Made by a program: the position numbers and the translations under genes
Shown here: positions 27,719-36,540 of the stretch, in pieces
How positions within the stretch are numbered: position 1 is the first letter of the stretch
How the letters are laid out: every line of letters begins with the position of its first letter
From: Chelativorans sp. AA-79
GTDB lineage: Bacteria; Pseudomonadota; Alphaproteobacteria; Rhizobiales; Rhizobiaceae
Direction of reading: 5' to 3'
DNA: 64,000 nucleotides
Assembly (NCBI RefSeq): GCF_029457495.1
Contig: NZ_CP120361.1
Location: 5,160,001 to 5,224,000 of the forward strand
The notes under the pieces: generated by a model
Databases searched by the model: none
Seen by the model: only the letters and a program-made list of their open reading frames with translations
Told to the model about the DNA's origin: nothing

Positions 27719-28512
27719 GCACGGCCGACCGCATCGCCCGAGGCCTGTTCGGCATCTACCTTGCCGTTTTCTTCGTTTACCTCTTCGCACCGCTTGGCAT
27801 CATGGCGGCGGCGACCTTCAATGAGAGCCGGTTCCCCACCGTAACGCCATGGCAGGGCACCACGCTGCAATGGTTCAATGCGTTGTGGCGCGACACCGGC
27901 ATGTGGCAGGCGCTCTGGACCTCGGTCGTGGTCGCTTTCTTCGTCGTGCTGTTGGCTCTGCCGGTCGGCACAGCCGCAGCCCTGCTGCTGACCAGTCTGC
28001 ACATGCGGGCGCGGGGCTTTCTTTATGCAGTGATGGTATCACCGCTGCTCACCCCAGGTGTGGTGATCGGCATCTCCACCCTCGTGCTTTGGCGGCAGCT
28101 CGGCGTGGGCGGCGGCGTTTTCCTCATCGTGCTCGCGCAGTCGAGCTTCATCATCTGCTATGTTATGCTAATGGTAGCGGCCCGCCTACAGCGGTTCGAC
28201 CGCACCCAGGAAGAGGCGGCGATCGGCCTCGGGGCTTCCAAGTTCATGGTGTTCCGCCGCGTACTGCTGCCTTTCCTGAGACCTGCACTCGCCGCGGCGG
28301 CCTTCCTGGCGGTGCTGCAATCCATCGAGAACTACAATACCACGCTGTTCGTGCGCGGCTTCGACACGCCGCTCACCGTCTTTATCGCCACAAAGGTGCG
28401 GACCGGCCTGACGCCGGCGGTGAATGCGCTGGCGCTCATCATGATCGGCATCACCATCACCGGCGCGATCGCTTACGAGGTGGTGCGCCGGCGCTCCCGC
28501 AGCGCCGGTTAA
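27715..28512 (+). CDS. potC: Polyamine ABC transporter permease (PotC-like)
   Basis: A 265-residue permease with about six membrane helices. The EAA loop lies in TQEEAAIGLGASKFMVFRRV. It starts with an ATGA overlap with potB and closes the operon. MVSPLLTPGVVIGISTLVLW is typical of PotC/PotI. With PotB it forms the translocation pore. Confidence 0.9.
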   Translation: MSTADRIARGLFGIYLAVFFVYLFAPLGIMAAATFNESRFPTVTPWQGTTLQWFNALWRDTGMWQALWTSVVVAFFVVLLALPVGTAAALLLTSLHMRARGFLYAVMVSPLLTPGVVIGISTLVLWRQLGVGGGVFLIVLAQSSFIICYVMLMVAARLQRFDRTQEEAAIGLGASKFMVFRRVLLPFLRPALAAAAFLAVLQSIENYNTTLFVRGFDTPLTVFIATKVRTGLTPAVNALALIMIGITITGAIAYEVVRRRSRSAG

Positions 28513-28572
28513 GTCTCCCTTTCCCGCGAGCCGCCCGTGTCTCGCACGCTGGCGAAAAACTCAGAAACCTCG

Positions 28573-28601
28573 TTGACACGGGCTCCGCCGCCGCTTACAT
28601 C
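28573..28601 (+). promoter_or_regulatory. Promoter of tRNA-Leu
   Basis: A perfect TTGACA (28573-28578) and TACATC (28596-28601) are 17 bases apart, placing a start a few bases before the tRNA 5' end at 28615. The fit to a housekeeping sigma promoter is good. Confidence 0.65.
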
Positions 28602-28614
28602 GGCTGCGCACCTA

Positions 28615-28699
28615 GCCCAGGTGGCGGAATTGGTAGACGCGCACGGTTCAGGTCCGTGTGCCGCGAGGCGTGGAGGTTCGAGTCCTCTCCTGGGCACCA
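28615..28699 (+). tRNA. tRNA-Leu (CAG)
   Basis: An 85-nt class II tRNA. The acceptor stem GCCCAGG pairs with CCTGGGC; the anticodon arm CACGG-TTCAGGT-CCGTG gives anticodon CAG; a variable arm follows, then the T-arm with GGTTCGAGTCC, discriminator A and an encoded CCA. The long variable arm fits leucine. Confidence 0.96.
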
Positions 28700-28742
28700 C
28701 CCATCCCATATGTAGGCGGACAACTCCGTCGCCCGGCCGGAA

Positions 28743-29327
28743 TTAGCAGCGGCCCAATCTGCACAACCCGAGATTGTTTCGCTGCGCAGGGCCTCCCTCG
28801 TTGCTTTCCGCTCTACGCGGCGGTTCTGGCCTGTCGCGGTCCCGATCCCATACGTCGCGATCCCGATCTCGGCGATCCCGATCCCAGCGATCTCTGTCCC
28901 GGCGATCCCTGTCCCAATGGTCGCGGTCCCGGCGATCCCATCTGTCGCGGTCATGGTACCAGGGCCGGTCGCTGTACCAGCGGTCCCAATAGGAGCCGAA
29001 CTGGAACGTGATGACAGGCAGCCCGAGGCGCGGTGCATAGTCCGGCACGTAGACGCGGCGATCCCGGTATTGCATCTGGAGATAGGAAGCGCTCACCCAT
29101 CCCCGGTTCCCGCGCCAGACCGTGTCGCACCAGCGCCAGCCGCTGGTGCAGCCGTAGACCTCGACAGCCGATCCGCGCGGGATCGTCGTCACGCGGGGAT
29201 ACTGAGTACTGGGACCGGCGCGCATATTGACGTTGCCGGTGGCGAAGGCGTTCGCGGCAGCCGCGGTGCCGGCTGACGCCAGGATCGCCCCGAATGCCAC
29301 GGCCGCAAGGAAAAAGCGGGGTATCAT
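28743..29327 (-). CDS. Exported SH3 protein with Arg/Asp-rich repeat tail
   Basis: A 194-residue protein. The signal peptide (MIPRFFLAAVAFGAILASAG) is followed by an SH3-like domain (residues about 27-85) with VNMRAGPSTQYPRVTTIPRG and the TSGWRWCDTVWRGNRGWV region. From about residue 110 the tail is a low-complexity run built from RDRW, RDRD and WDRD units. SH3 proteins of this kind are common periplasmic proteins in Hyphomicrobiales, with poorly conserved tails. The tail is highly charged and aromatic, perhaps binding wall polymers; function unknown. Confidence 0.82.
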   Translation of the reverse strand: MIPRFFLAAVAFGAILASAGTAAAANAFATGNVNMRAGPSTQYPRVTTIPRGSAVEVYGCTSGWRWCDTVWRGNRGWVSASYLQMQYRDRRVYVPDYAPRLGLPVITFQFGSYWDRWYSDRPWYHDRDRWDRRDRDHWDRDRRDRDRWDRDRRDRDRDVWDRDRDRPEPPRRAESNEGGPAQRNNLGLCRLGRC

Positions 29328-29603
29328 CTCGAATGCTCCTATTTCGCATCCCTTCTCGTCAAGAACACGCCTTGCCGGAGGGAGGTTCCGCCCGGCCGGT
29401 AAGAAACCAGGTGCCGGGATCCCGTTCAGTAAACCAATTGTAATTCACAGTTACATTCACGTTATGCGTCGAGCGCATTCCTATCCCGGAGATTATCTCT
29501 GCCCGAATTAAAATACCGCTTCTTCCTCTTACCAAAATTTGTCGATTCTTCGCCGCATTTCCTTTTTATGGCGGAAGCCAACTTCGATCCGGGGACAATA
29601 GAA

Positions 29604-29960
29604 ATGAAACACTTTCTCCGCCGACGGGGCATGCCTGCCCTTGCCGCCACGATGCTTCTTGCCACAGTTCCGGTAGCGGCTCATGCCCAATGCGGCAGCG
29701 CTTCCTGGTATGCTCTGCGATCCAAGACGGCTTCCGGCGAGCGCATGAACCCGGCGGCCATGACCGCGGCCCACCGAAGCCTCCCCTTCGGCACGAAAGT
29801 GAAGGTCGTGAACCGGCGGAACGGAAAGGCCATTGTGGTTCGCATCAATGATCGTGGACCGTTTGTGCGTGGCCGCATCCTGGATCTCTCCAAGGCTGCG
29901 GCGGCGAAGCTGGGATTTCTCCGCGCGGGGCATACGCGCGTGTGCCTGGAGGTAGACTAG
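29604..29960 (+). CDS. RlpA-like septal ring / lytic transglycosylase family protein
   Basis: A 118-residue exported protein. The signal peptide ends at [12 protein letters not shown]. The double-psi beta-barrel contains [20 protein letters not shown], the [14 protein letters not shown] segment and [18 protein letters not shown], the core of RlpA, including the conserved Asp of RINDRGPF. RlpA cleaves glycan strands lacking stem peptides in some species. The C-terminal SPOR domain of E. coli RlpA is missing, as is usual for short rhizobial forms. The start at 29604 gives a proper signal; one at 29568 is less likely. Confidence 0.86.
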   Translation: MKHFLRRRGMPALAATMLLATVPVAAHAQCGSASWYALRSKTASGERMNPAAMTAAHRSLPFGTKVKVVNRRNGKAIVVRINDRGPFVRGRILDLSKAAAAKLGFLRAGHTRVCLEVD

Positions 29961-30042
29961 AATCCCGCCAAGAACAGGCGAGCTTCGCTCGCTGGATTCC
30001 GTTTCCGCCGCGGTTGGGCACCGCCGCGACCTGGACGCCGGC

Positions 30043-30276
30043 TTAACGCAGGCGAGGCGGGTTTGATTCGTCAAACACACCGCGGCGGCTTCTTCGGTTC
30101 GATAGCCGAGATGCTCGTAGATTGCGACGCCGGAGAGAGTTGCCGCGAGTTGGAGAGTCGGGCGCGTTTATCTTGCTCCAGATATAGGCCGCAAGCCCAT
30201 CCGACGAGATCAGGAAAAGGCTGGCGATTTCGCCAGCTTCTTCCCGCAGCGCCGGGCGGATGCAATCGCGCGGCAT
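30043..30276 (-). pseudogene. GNAT acetyltransferase remnant
   Basis: The first part of this minus-strand frame, IRPALREEAGEIASLFLISS followed by DGLAAYIWSK, reads like the N-terminus of a GNAT acetyltransferase. The middle, including the acetyl-CoA loop, is absent. A different frame then reads SGVAIYEHLGYRTEE, the typical end of the fold. An internal deletion with frameshift has destroyed the gene. This is the only content of the 29961-30324 interval. Confidence 0.5.
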
Positions 30277-30324
30277 GAGAGCGGTCAACGGATAAGACAA
30301 TGTATCGTTTTCCAGATTGCGATC

Positions 30325-31266
30325 TCAGGCCGCTTCCAGGCAACTGAAGCATATCTGCTCGATGTGGCGGTGATCGGTGCCGCAGCACCCGCCGAACACC
30401 GAGAGATTTGGCAGCATCCGACGCAGGCGCGTGTAGTCCCGTGCCAGCTCGACCGGATCGCCGGGGTCGAGCACGTTCGAATTGTCCAGTTCGGCGTGGC
30501 TCTTGCGCGAGGCGTTGGCGCGGATGCCACGAATGCGTGAGCGCCATGTTCCTTTGCCGAGCGCCCCGGCGAAGTGGTCGGGGTGGGCGCAATTGACCAT
30601 GTAGTAGACCGGCGCTGCACCGGTGGCTTCATCCACCTTCTCGATTGCCTCGCCAAGAGCCTCCCCGGAGGGCAACCGTCCGTCGGTCTCCGAGGTGAAC
30701 GCTATGGCGACGGGCATCCCGGCGGAGCGTGCTGCGCGCACCACGCCGATCGCCTCGCCGGTGTGGGTCATGGTGATCGCGGCAACCATCTCCGCAGCTG
30801 TGTCGGCGAAGATGCGGATCTGGTGGCTGTGATACTCCTCCGCCTCGTCCGGGCTAAGCTGTGCTTCCGGCGCATAGCCATCGCCGCAGGGGCCGATATT
30901 GCCGGAAATCACGATCGGCGCGCCGGTGCGGGCCTCCCGCCGCAGTTCCTCCATCAACTCAATGGCCGTGCGGTTGAAGGAGTCAATCCTGCGGGCGTCG
31001 TGGCCCAGCTTCGCACCCCAGCCGCGTGAGCAGCGCCAGGTCGGGCTTTCCAGAATAAAGCCGATGCCGTGCTCCTCGGCGATCTTGAGGTAATCGCGAT
31101 AATAACGCTTCAGCGCCTCCCGCCCGGCCGCGCTTTCGAGCAGGACATATGATGCGAAAAGAGGGAGCTCGAAGCCCTGGTGGAAGATCAGCGTGGTCTC
31201 CATACCACCATCGGTCAGAAAGAAGCTGTCGGCTAGCTGCGGCAGACGAAGTCTGTTGCCGGTCAT
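30325..31266 (-). CDS. Homocysteine S-methyltransferase family protein
   Basis: A 313-residue TIM-barrel enzyme. Zn ligands are visible: YMVNCAHPDHF and the closing VFGGCCGTDHRHIEQI with the Cys-Cys pair. The N-terminus DSFFLTDGGMETTLIFHQG is typical of the subgroup that uses betaine, S-methylmethionine or another methyl donor. It would make methionine from homocysteine in the cytoplasm. The ATG at 31266 has AAAGGACAC upstream. It diverges from a GlxA-type regulator that may control it. Confidence 0.86.
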   Translation of the reverse strand: MTGNRLRLPQLADSFFLTDGGMETTLIFHQGFELPLFASYVLLESAAGREALKRYYRDYLKIAEEHGIGFILESPTWRCSRGWGAKLGHDARRIDSFNRTAIELMEELRREARTGAPIVISGNIGPCGDGYAPEAQLSPDEAEEYHSHQIRIFADTAAEMVAAITMTHTGEAIGVVRAARSAGMPVAIAFTSETDGRLPSGEALGEAIEKVDEATGAAPVYYMVNCAHPDHFAGALGKGTWRSRIRGIRANASRKSHAELDNSNVLDPGDPVELARDYTRLRRMLPNLSVFGGCCGTDHRHIEQICFSCLEAA

Positions 31267-31469
31267 TGGTGTGTCCTTTGATTGTTGGATGTGTTCCATT
31301 TTCATGTCTCCTGCCCAGGGGACCTGAGCCCTGCCTTTGTCGTTCACCGTCTTTTCATGATGCCGTCGTGCCCTTGGCACATCAGCGCGAAAATAGGCGT
31401 GGCGCGGCGTGCGCAAGAGAGGCAGAATGGCCGGAACCGTGCGAGATGGGCCAAGCAGGAGGACATTGG

Positions 31470-32504
31470 GTGCCGAAGCACGTCAGCATCGTGGTCTTCC
31501 GGGAGTGCGATCCCTCGATCATCTACGGCGTCTTCGATACGCTCTGGGCGGCGGGGAGGTTTCTCAAGACCCCTTCCGGCGAGCCACTTTTCGAGCCGCG
31601 GATTGTCGCGGCCGCGCGCGGGCCGCTCGAGCTCATCACCGGGGTCAGCATCGTTGCGCAGGACTCGATCGACGACATCGAGCGGACTGACATCGTGTTC
31701 GTGCCGAACGTGATCGTTTTCACGCCGGAGGAGCTCCACGCTCTCGATCGCCGGCTCATCGCGTGGGTTGCCGAGATGCACCGGCAGGGCGCCGTGATCT
31801 GCTCCGCCTGTGGCGGCTCACTGGTGCTGGCCGCAGCCGGGCTGCTTTCGGGGCGCGAAACGACGACGCATTGGAGCCATGTGCCCGTGTTCCGCCGCGA
31901 GTTTCCCGACGTCCGGCTGCATGAGGACCGCATCCTGGTCCAGACCGGAGAGGGCCACAGCATCATCTCTTGCGGAGGCGCCTCGTCGTGGCAGGACCTC
32001 TCGCTCCTTCTCATTGCTCGCTATGGCAGCGGCGAGGAAGCAATCCGCATTTCCAGGTTGTTCCTCTACCAGTGGCACCGCGACGGACAACTCCCCTACG
32101 CCTCCATGGCCGTCAATGTGGTTCACGATGACGGCCTCATCCTCAAGTGCCAGACCTGGCTTGCGGACAATTACGACCGCGCGGATGTCATCACCGAGGC
32201 GGCGCGCATATCGGGCTTGCCCAAGCGCACGTTCGACCGGCGCTTCAAGGCGGCCACCGGTTACTCGCCGCTTGCCTATGTCCAGGCGCTGCGCATCGAA
32301 GAGGCGAAGCAGATGCTCGAGACCGGCTCCGCCCCCGTGGATGCGATCGGCCGCGAGGTCGGCTATGAGGATGCTTCTTCCTTCAGTCGCCTGTTCCGGC
32401 GTCTGACAGGCATCTCGCCCGGCGACTACCGCCGCCGCTTCAGAATTCCCGACTATGTTCGATCGAGTTCTCAGGGCGCGCGATCTGGTGGAGTACTGAA
32501 ATGA
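31470..32504 (+). CDS. GlxA-family AraC-type transcriptional regulator
   Basis: A 344-residue regulator with an N-terminal DJ-1/PfpI-like domain (about residues 1-185; nucleophile-elbow region AVICSACGGSLVLAAAGLLS) and a C-terminal AraC double helix-turn-helix (about 235-330; AARISGLPKRTFDRRFKAAT and SSFSRLFRRLTGISPGDYR). Relatives control amine, betaine or amino-acid catabolism. The GTG at 31470 has a perfect AGGAGG at proper distance; upstream in-frame ATGs lack one. It diverges from the homocysteine methyltransferase. Confidence 0.87.
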   Translation: MPKHVSIVVFRECDPSIIYGVFDTLWAAGRFLKTPSGEPLFEPRIVAAARGPLELITGVSIVAQDSIDDIERTDIVFVPNVIVFTPEELHALDRRLIAWVAEMHRQGAVICSACGGSLVLAAAGLLSGRETTTHWSHVPVFRREFPDVRLHEDRILVQTGEGHSIISCGGASSWQDLSLLLIARYGSGEEAIRISRLFLYQWHRDGQLPYASMAVNVVHDDGLILKCQTWLADNYDRADVITEAARISGLPKRTFDRRFKAATGYSPLAYVQALRIEEAKQMLETGSAPVDAIGREVGYEDASSFSRLFRRLTGISPGDYRRRFRIPDYVRSSSQGARSGGVLK

Positions 32505-32794
32505 TCAAAGGGGGCCTAACCCACCAATTTCTCCCACTCTTCCCGTTTCACCATTCCTCTCCGAGGCCACAAGCACTCGCAGAAACTACGATCTTCTTCG
32601 ATCGGCGTTTTTGTTGCTGAAGTCTTCTCAGCCGGGCTCTTCGAAGAGATATCATCAGTATCGGAATCAATGACCCGCTACCCCTCCTTAGACCGGGTCA
32701 GCACCTCGCGGAAGTGACGGCGGCTACCGGGCATCAGGTGGTGCATGAAGATTGTGTTCCAGAGTTTGGCATCCGTCGGAATTCCAAAAACCGA
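32505..32794. other. Intergenic stretch without a gene
   Basis: No supported coding frame. Less GC-rich than its neighbours. A 7-bp inverted repeat, TGACCCG ... CGGGTCA, lies near 32670-32700 with a 16-base loop. It may mark the edge between core and accessory DNA. Confidence 0.4.
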
Positions 32795-32823
32795 TTGCAA
32801 TTTACAATCAGTTCATATAAGAT
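32795..32823 (+). promoter_or_regulatory. Promoter of the RibD_C-domain gene
   Basis: TTGCAA (32795-32800) and TAAGAT (32818-32823) are 17 bases apart in an AT-rich stretch with TTACAATC and ATGCAATC near-repeats. A start would lie about 50 bases before the ATG at 32880. Confidence 0.5.
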
Positions 32824-32879
32824 CACATGCATATGCAATCAGAACCGCGCGGATGTGCCACACGAGAAGGAAAGCAGGC

Positions 32880-33410
32880 ATGGCAAAGCTCGTGTTCGGA
32901 ATGAACCAGTCCCTGGACGGCTACGTCGACCATATGGCGTTTGCGCCATGCCCCACGCTCTTCCGCCACTTCATCGAGGAGGCTCAGGGGCAGGCAGGCA
33001 GTGTGTACGGTCGCCAAATGTACGAGGTCATGCGTTATTGGGACGACGATCATCCTGAGTGGAATGCAGAGGAACGCGCCTTCGCGGCGGCGTGGCGGAG
33101 CCAGCCGAAATGGGTCGTCTCGCGCTCGTTGAAGTCGGTCGGCCCTAACGCCACGCTTGTTGAGGATGATCTTGAGGGCGCCATCCGTGAGCTGAAGGCC
33201 GAGCGCACCGGGGAGATCGAAGTTGCTGGCCCAGCCTTGGCGCGAAGCCTCACCGACCTTGGCCTGATCGATGAGTATCGAATCTACCTGCACCCCGTCG
33301 TGCTAGGCCACGGCAAGCCATACTTCGCCGGACCGAGGCCGCCGCTTCATCTTGTGGCCAGTGATCGGATCGGCGAGGATGTGATCAGGTTGACCTACGT
33401 TCCCGCTTAA
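32880..33410 (+). CDS. Dihydrofolate reductase-like (RibD_C domain) protein
   Basis: A 176-residue protein of the DHFR-like / RibD C-terminal domain family. The N-terminus KLVFGMNQSLDGYVDHM is the family start; VVSRSLKSVGPNATLVEDDL and EIEVAGPALARSLTDLGLID carry the NADPH-site pattern, and HPVVLGHGKPYFA is the conserved end strand. Such proteins are stand-alone NAD(P)H reductases of unknown substrate, often in accessory DNA. AGAAGGAAAGC precedes the ATG. Confidence 0.85.
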   Translation: MAKLVFGMNQSLDGYVDHMAFAPCPTLFRHFIEEAQGQAGSVYGRQMYEVMRYWDDDHPEWNAEERAFAAAWRSQPKWVVSRSLKSVGPNATLVEDDLEGAIRELKAERTGEIEVAGPALARSLTDLGLIDEYRIYLHPVVLGHGKPYFAGPRPPLHLVASDRIGEDVIRLTYVPA

Positions 33411-33969
33411 TCTCGCAACACACTGATGGAAATCGCCGCTGAAGCCCGGCTTTGGTTGGACCCGAAGCGAGTGAACAGCCGCTTTGATCGCGAACCCCGA
33501 GCGACCGCAGACATGGCGCATGCACAAAGGGCAGCAATCCCACCAAACCCGTCCGGAGCCTGTCGGTCTGCTCCCGGCCACCTCGGCCTTCAATACCACC
33601 AATCCTGAAAACCGCTCTATGGCGCGATGGCGGACGCTCAATCGGCATACAGAGCGATGGCAATAGCTGGATCAGAGAGCTCTATCGTAGTTTGGCCTAA
33701 AACAGCGTGGCGGAGAGAGAACGACGAAACGGAGAACTACGTCTACGCTCTCATGCCCGTCATTTGGGAGTAGAAGCATAGCAAAGCGGCGTCGATGATA
33801 ACGCGACGTGTGTTCTTTTCAACCTGGCGGGTGTGCCGCGATCCGATCGGCGACGATCAATCATGCTCTCATCCGCGGATTGGCTACCGCATTTCCCATG
33901 TCCGCCGCGGGCCTGCCTCTGTCTATAGACGCGCTTAAGCGCAAAGCTCGCCCCAGCGTAGATCGAGGA
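33411..33969. other. Intergenic stretch leading into transposon debris
   Basis: About 560 bases with no frame I can support. Short open frames on both strands show no recognisable motif. It joins directly to a broken IS110 transposase. Confidence 0.4.
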
Positions 33970-34545
33970 TTACCCATCATCCCAGGATATCGCGGCACGC
34001 CGGTCAGGTTGTGATCGATATTGCCGGGTCAATCTCCTTTCCACCAGCATGGCCCGCGCCTCGCCATTGCCTCCTCCGGTGATCGCGCCGCGACGGGTGC
34101 GTTTGCCGCTCGAAGACTCCGACGGCACGAGCCCCAGCCAGCTCATCAGATGCTTCGGAGAACGGAAGCGGCTCAGTGATGTTCGTCCGGCACCCACACT
34201 ACCGTCAGTTCGCCGGCGCGCAGCAACCGCGCCAGGGCAACTGCATCGCGACGGTCATTCTTGATCCGGTCACCCGGCTTCTTCGGTATTTTCGACGGCG
34301 CGACGACGGCGCAGGATGCGGCCAGCTGCGTCAGTTGGCGATACAGCCCATAGTCGCAGCCACCAGCTTCATAGCAGAAGTGCAGTTCAATCCCCGGGCC
34401 GGAGAGCCTGTCGAATAAGCGGCGCACCGCATCCGGGGTATTGGGTATCAACCCGTAGAAACGAGCCGCGCTGGCGCGCTCCTCATCGACCACCGCGACT
34501 GCGATTGTTTCCTTGTGAACATCAAGGCCAATGAATTTTTATCAT
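33970..34545 (-). pseudogene. IS110-family transposase remnant
   Basis: The N-terminal DEDD domain is readable from 34533 (FIGLDVHKETIAVAVVDEER, then KIPKKPGDRIKNDRRDAVAL). It ends at WVPDEHH, then a second frame gives FRSPKHLMSWLGLVPSESS, the C-terminal Transposase_20 part. Roughly 130 residues between them are missing. The start ATG at 34545 is out of frame through one extra A in a run of five (34536-34540), and the tail after RRGAITGGGNGEARAMLVE is cut. Not functional. Confidence 0.75.
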
Positions 34546-34799
34546 GACTCTCCTCCCGAAAGTAAGCTGCGTCGAAATCAGCTATGCAACTTACTCCCTG
34601 CATCGGGGGAAATGGGCGGGCATAGGGTCTATAGCCCTATAAAACTCTCCTTGATGCAGATTTCAAAGGATCGTTAGCCGCACTGTCGCACTCTCGACTG
34701 AATTCACTTCTTGCCCAAGCATGTGGGACATCCCCAACCTGCACAACATGCGGTAATCTATCCGCGCTGCCCAATATCAAATGATAGTAGTCAGTCCGA

Positions 34800-34807
34800 T
34801 CTTTAAA
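34800..34807. repeat. Left target duplication of the IS256 element
   Basis: TCTTTAAA, identical to the copy at 36180-36187. IS256-family elements produce 8-9 bp duplications. Confidence 0.75.
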
Positions 34808-36179
34808 GATCGTGTCCCACGACGTGGTGTAGCTGGCGGCATTGGTGGGCCGCGCTCTCCGGCTTAGCCGGGCTGATCAGCGCGCCACTGCTGGCAGGCT
34901 GATGAGGGGATCATCGCTCAACTGGCCGACGCTTTCCAGCGTCATGTAGCGGGCGCGCTGGACGGCCCATTCGTCGTTCTGTTCGAGCAGCAAGGCGCCA
35001 ACGAGGCGGACGATGGCGTCGTCGTTGGGGAAGATGCCGACCACGTCGGTGCGCCGCTTGATCTCGCCGTTGAGCCGCTCGATCGGGTTCGTGCTGTGAA
35101 GCTTGGCCCGATGCTCCTTCGGGAAGGTCATGTAGGCGAGCACGTCCGGCTCGGCGTCGTCCAGGATGGCGGCGAGCTTGGGCACCTTGGGCCGGATCTG
35201 GTCGGCGACGGCCCGCCACTGGACGCTGGCGGCTTCCGGCGTCTCCTGGGCGAAGGCAGTGGCGATGAAGGCCGAGACGACGCGCCGGCCGCTCTTGCCG
35301 GCATGGGCCAGCACATTGCGCATGAAGTGGACGCGGCAGCGTTGCCAGGTGGCGGAGAGGACCTTGGTGACGGCGGCCTTGAGGCCTTCATGGGCATCGG
35401 ACACGACCAGCTTCACGCCGCGCAGCCCGCGGCGCGTCAGCTTGCGCAGGAACTCGGTCCAGATCGGCTCGGCCTCGGACGTGCCGATCTCCATGCCCAG
35501 CACCTCGCGCCGGCCGTCGCTGTTGACGCCGACCGCGATGATCACCGCTACGGAGACGATGCGCCCGCCGCGACGGACCTTGAGGTAGGTCGCGTCGATC
35601 CACAAATAGGGCCAGTCGCCTTCGATCGGGCGATCGAGGAAGGCCTTCACCTTGCCGTCGATCTCCTCGCAGAGCCGCGACACCTGGCTCTTGGAGATGC
35701 CGCTCATGCCCATGGCCTTGACCAGGTCGTCGACCGAGCGCGTCGAGATGCCCTGGACGTATGCCTCTTGGATCACTGCCGTCAGCGCCTTCTCGGCCAT
35801 GCGGCGCGGTTCCAGGAAGCCCGGGAAGTAGGTGCCCTTCCTGAGCTTCGGGATGCGCAGCTCGACGGTTCCGGCGCGCGTCTCCCAGTCCCGGTCGCGA
35901 TAGCCGTTGCGCTGGGCCGTCCGGAGCGGCGACTTCTCGCCCCAGGCGGCGCCGGTGGCCGCGCCCACCTCCATCTCCATCAGCTTCTCGGCCGCAAAGC
36001 CGATCATCTCGCGCAGCAGATCGGCATCCGCGCTCTTCTCCACGAGCGCGCGCAGGTTCATCATGTCGTCGGTCATCGGTGGTCCTTTCGGAGAGGGGTT
36101 GGTGTCGACAACCAGACCCTACCGGAAAGCGCCGATGACCACCGCGCTACCGAGCTACACCACGTCCGGGGACGTCACC
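34808..36179 (-). mobile_element. IS256-family insertion sequence, apparently complete
   Basis: A 1372-bp element. The ends form a 27-bp imperfect inverted repeat (34808-34834 and 36153-36179) that matches at 20 positions, including the inner GACGTGGTGTAGCT. It is flanked by 8-bp direct repeats and carries one full-length transposase. Intact ends, intact gene and intact duplication together indicate a fairly recent insertion. Confidence 0.85.
34877..36076 (-). CDS. IS256-family transposase
   Basis: A 399-residue mutator-type (Transposase_mut) DDE enzyme of normal length. The first catalytic Asp region is [14 protein letters not shown], the second [14 protein letters not shown] with the [15 protein letters not shown] motif that is the family signature, and the Glu lies in the [20 protein letters not shown] segment. 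The N-terminal half contains the helix-turn-helix region ([20 protein letters not shown]). No stop or frameshift interrupts it, so it should be active. Confidence 0.95.
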   Translation of the reverse strand: MTDDMMNLRALVEKSADADLLREMIGFAAEKLMEMEVGAATGAAWGEKSPLRTAQRNGYRDRDWETRAGTVELRIPKLRKGTYFPGFLEPRRMAEKALTAVIQEAYVQGISTRSVDDLVKAMGMSGISKSQVSRLCEEIDGKVKAFLDRPIEGDWPYLWIDATYLKVRRGGRIVSVAVIIAVGVNSDGRREVLGMEIGTSEAEPIWTEFLRKLTRRGLRGVKLVVSDAHEGLKAAVTKVLSATWQRCRVHFMRNVLAHAGKSGRRVVSAFIATAFAQETPEAASVQWRAVADQIRPKVPKLAAILDDAEPDVLAYMTFPKEHRAKLHSTNPIERLNGEIKRRTDVVGIFPNDDAIVRLVGALLLEQNDEWAVQRARYMTLESVGQLSDDPLISLPAVAR

Positions 36180-36187
36180 TCTTTAAA
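36180..36187. repeat. Right target duplication of the IS256 element
   Basis: TCTTTAAA, the partner of 34800-34807. Confidence 0.75.
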
Positions 36188-36211
36188 CACAGTTCTGGAG
36201 GTATGCTCGCT

Positions 36212-36536
36212 TCAAAGCATCCACGTTGCTGTCGGTTCCAGATGTCGAAAGAATGTGATTCCGGATTCAAGGCACCGAAAGGCCGTTTTGGAATTCTCTT
36301 CTAAGCAGAACCGCTCCTTGTATTGAATGGCGATTCTGTGGGCGGATTTGACCAAGGCGAATGCGGCTGCGAGCGCGACGATGGATGCGAAGTTTCGCTT
36401 CGTCTTTTCGCCGCGTAGGGCGACACGTTTGAAGCGCTTGAGCTTGCCGATCGCGTTGTCGATGCCCTGGCCGGGAAAGACGTACGTTCCGGTTCTGTGC
36501 GGTCGTTCCTTCTCCAGATATTCACGACCGGAAGGC
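36212..36536 (-). pseudogene. C-terminal piece of an interrupted IS5-family transposase
   Basis: The minus-strand frame reads IDNAIGKLKRFKRVALRGEK then TKRNFASIVALAAAFALVKS, the C-terminal end of an IS5-family DDE transposase with the catalytic Glu region replaced by shifted sequence. Its N-terminal part lies at 37387-37813, on the far side of a nested element. The two halves fit in order and strand, although a frameshift also separates them. Confidence 0.68.
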
Positions 36537-36540
36537 CTAG

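Noticed and set aside
28790..28970. Repetitive DNA resembling a repeat array
   Set aside because: The periodicity is codon repetition (Arg/Asp/Trp) in one protein tail, with no constant repeats or unique spacers, so it is not CRISPR.
31267..31469. A SAM or SAH riboswitch before the homocysteine methyltransferase
   Set aside because: The spacer lacks the conserved cores and pseudoknot partners of these classes as far as can be read by eye.
35096..36304. A 402-codon plus-strand frame opposite the IS256 transposase
   Set aside because: Shadow of the transposase; low-complexity composition, no start signal, no motif.
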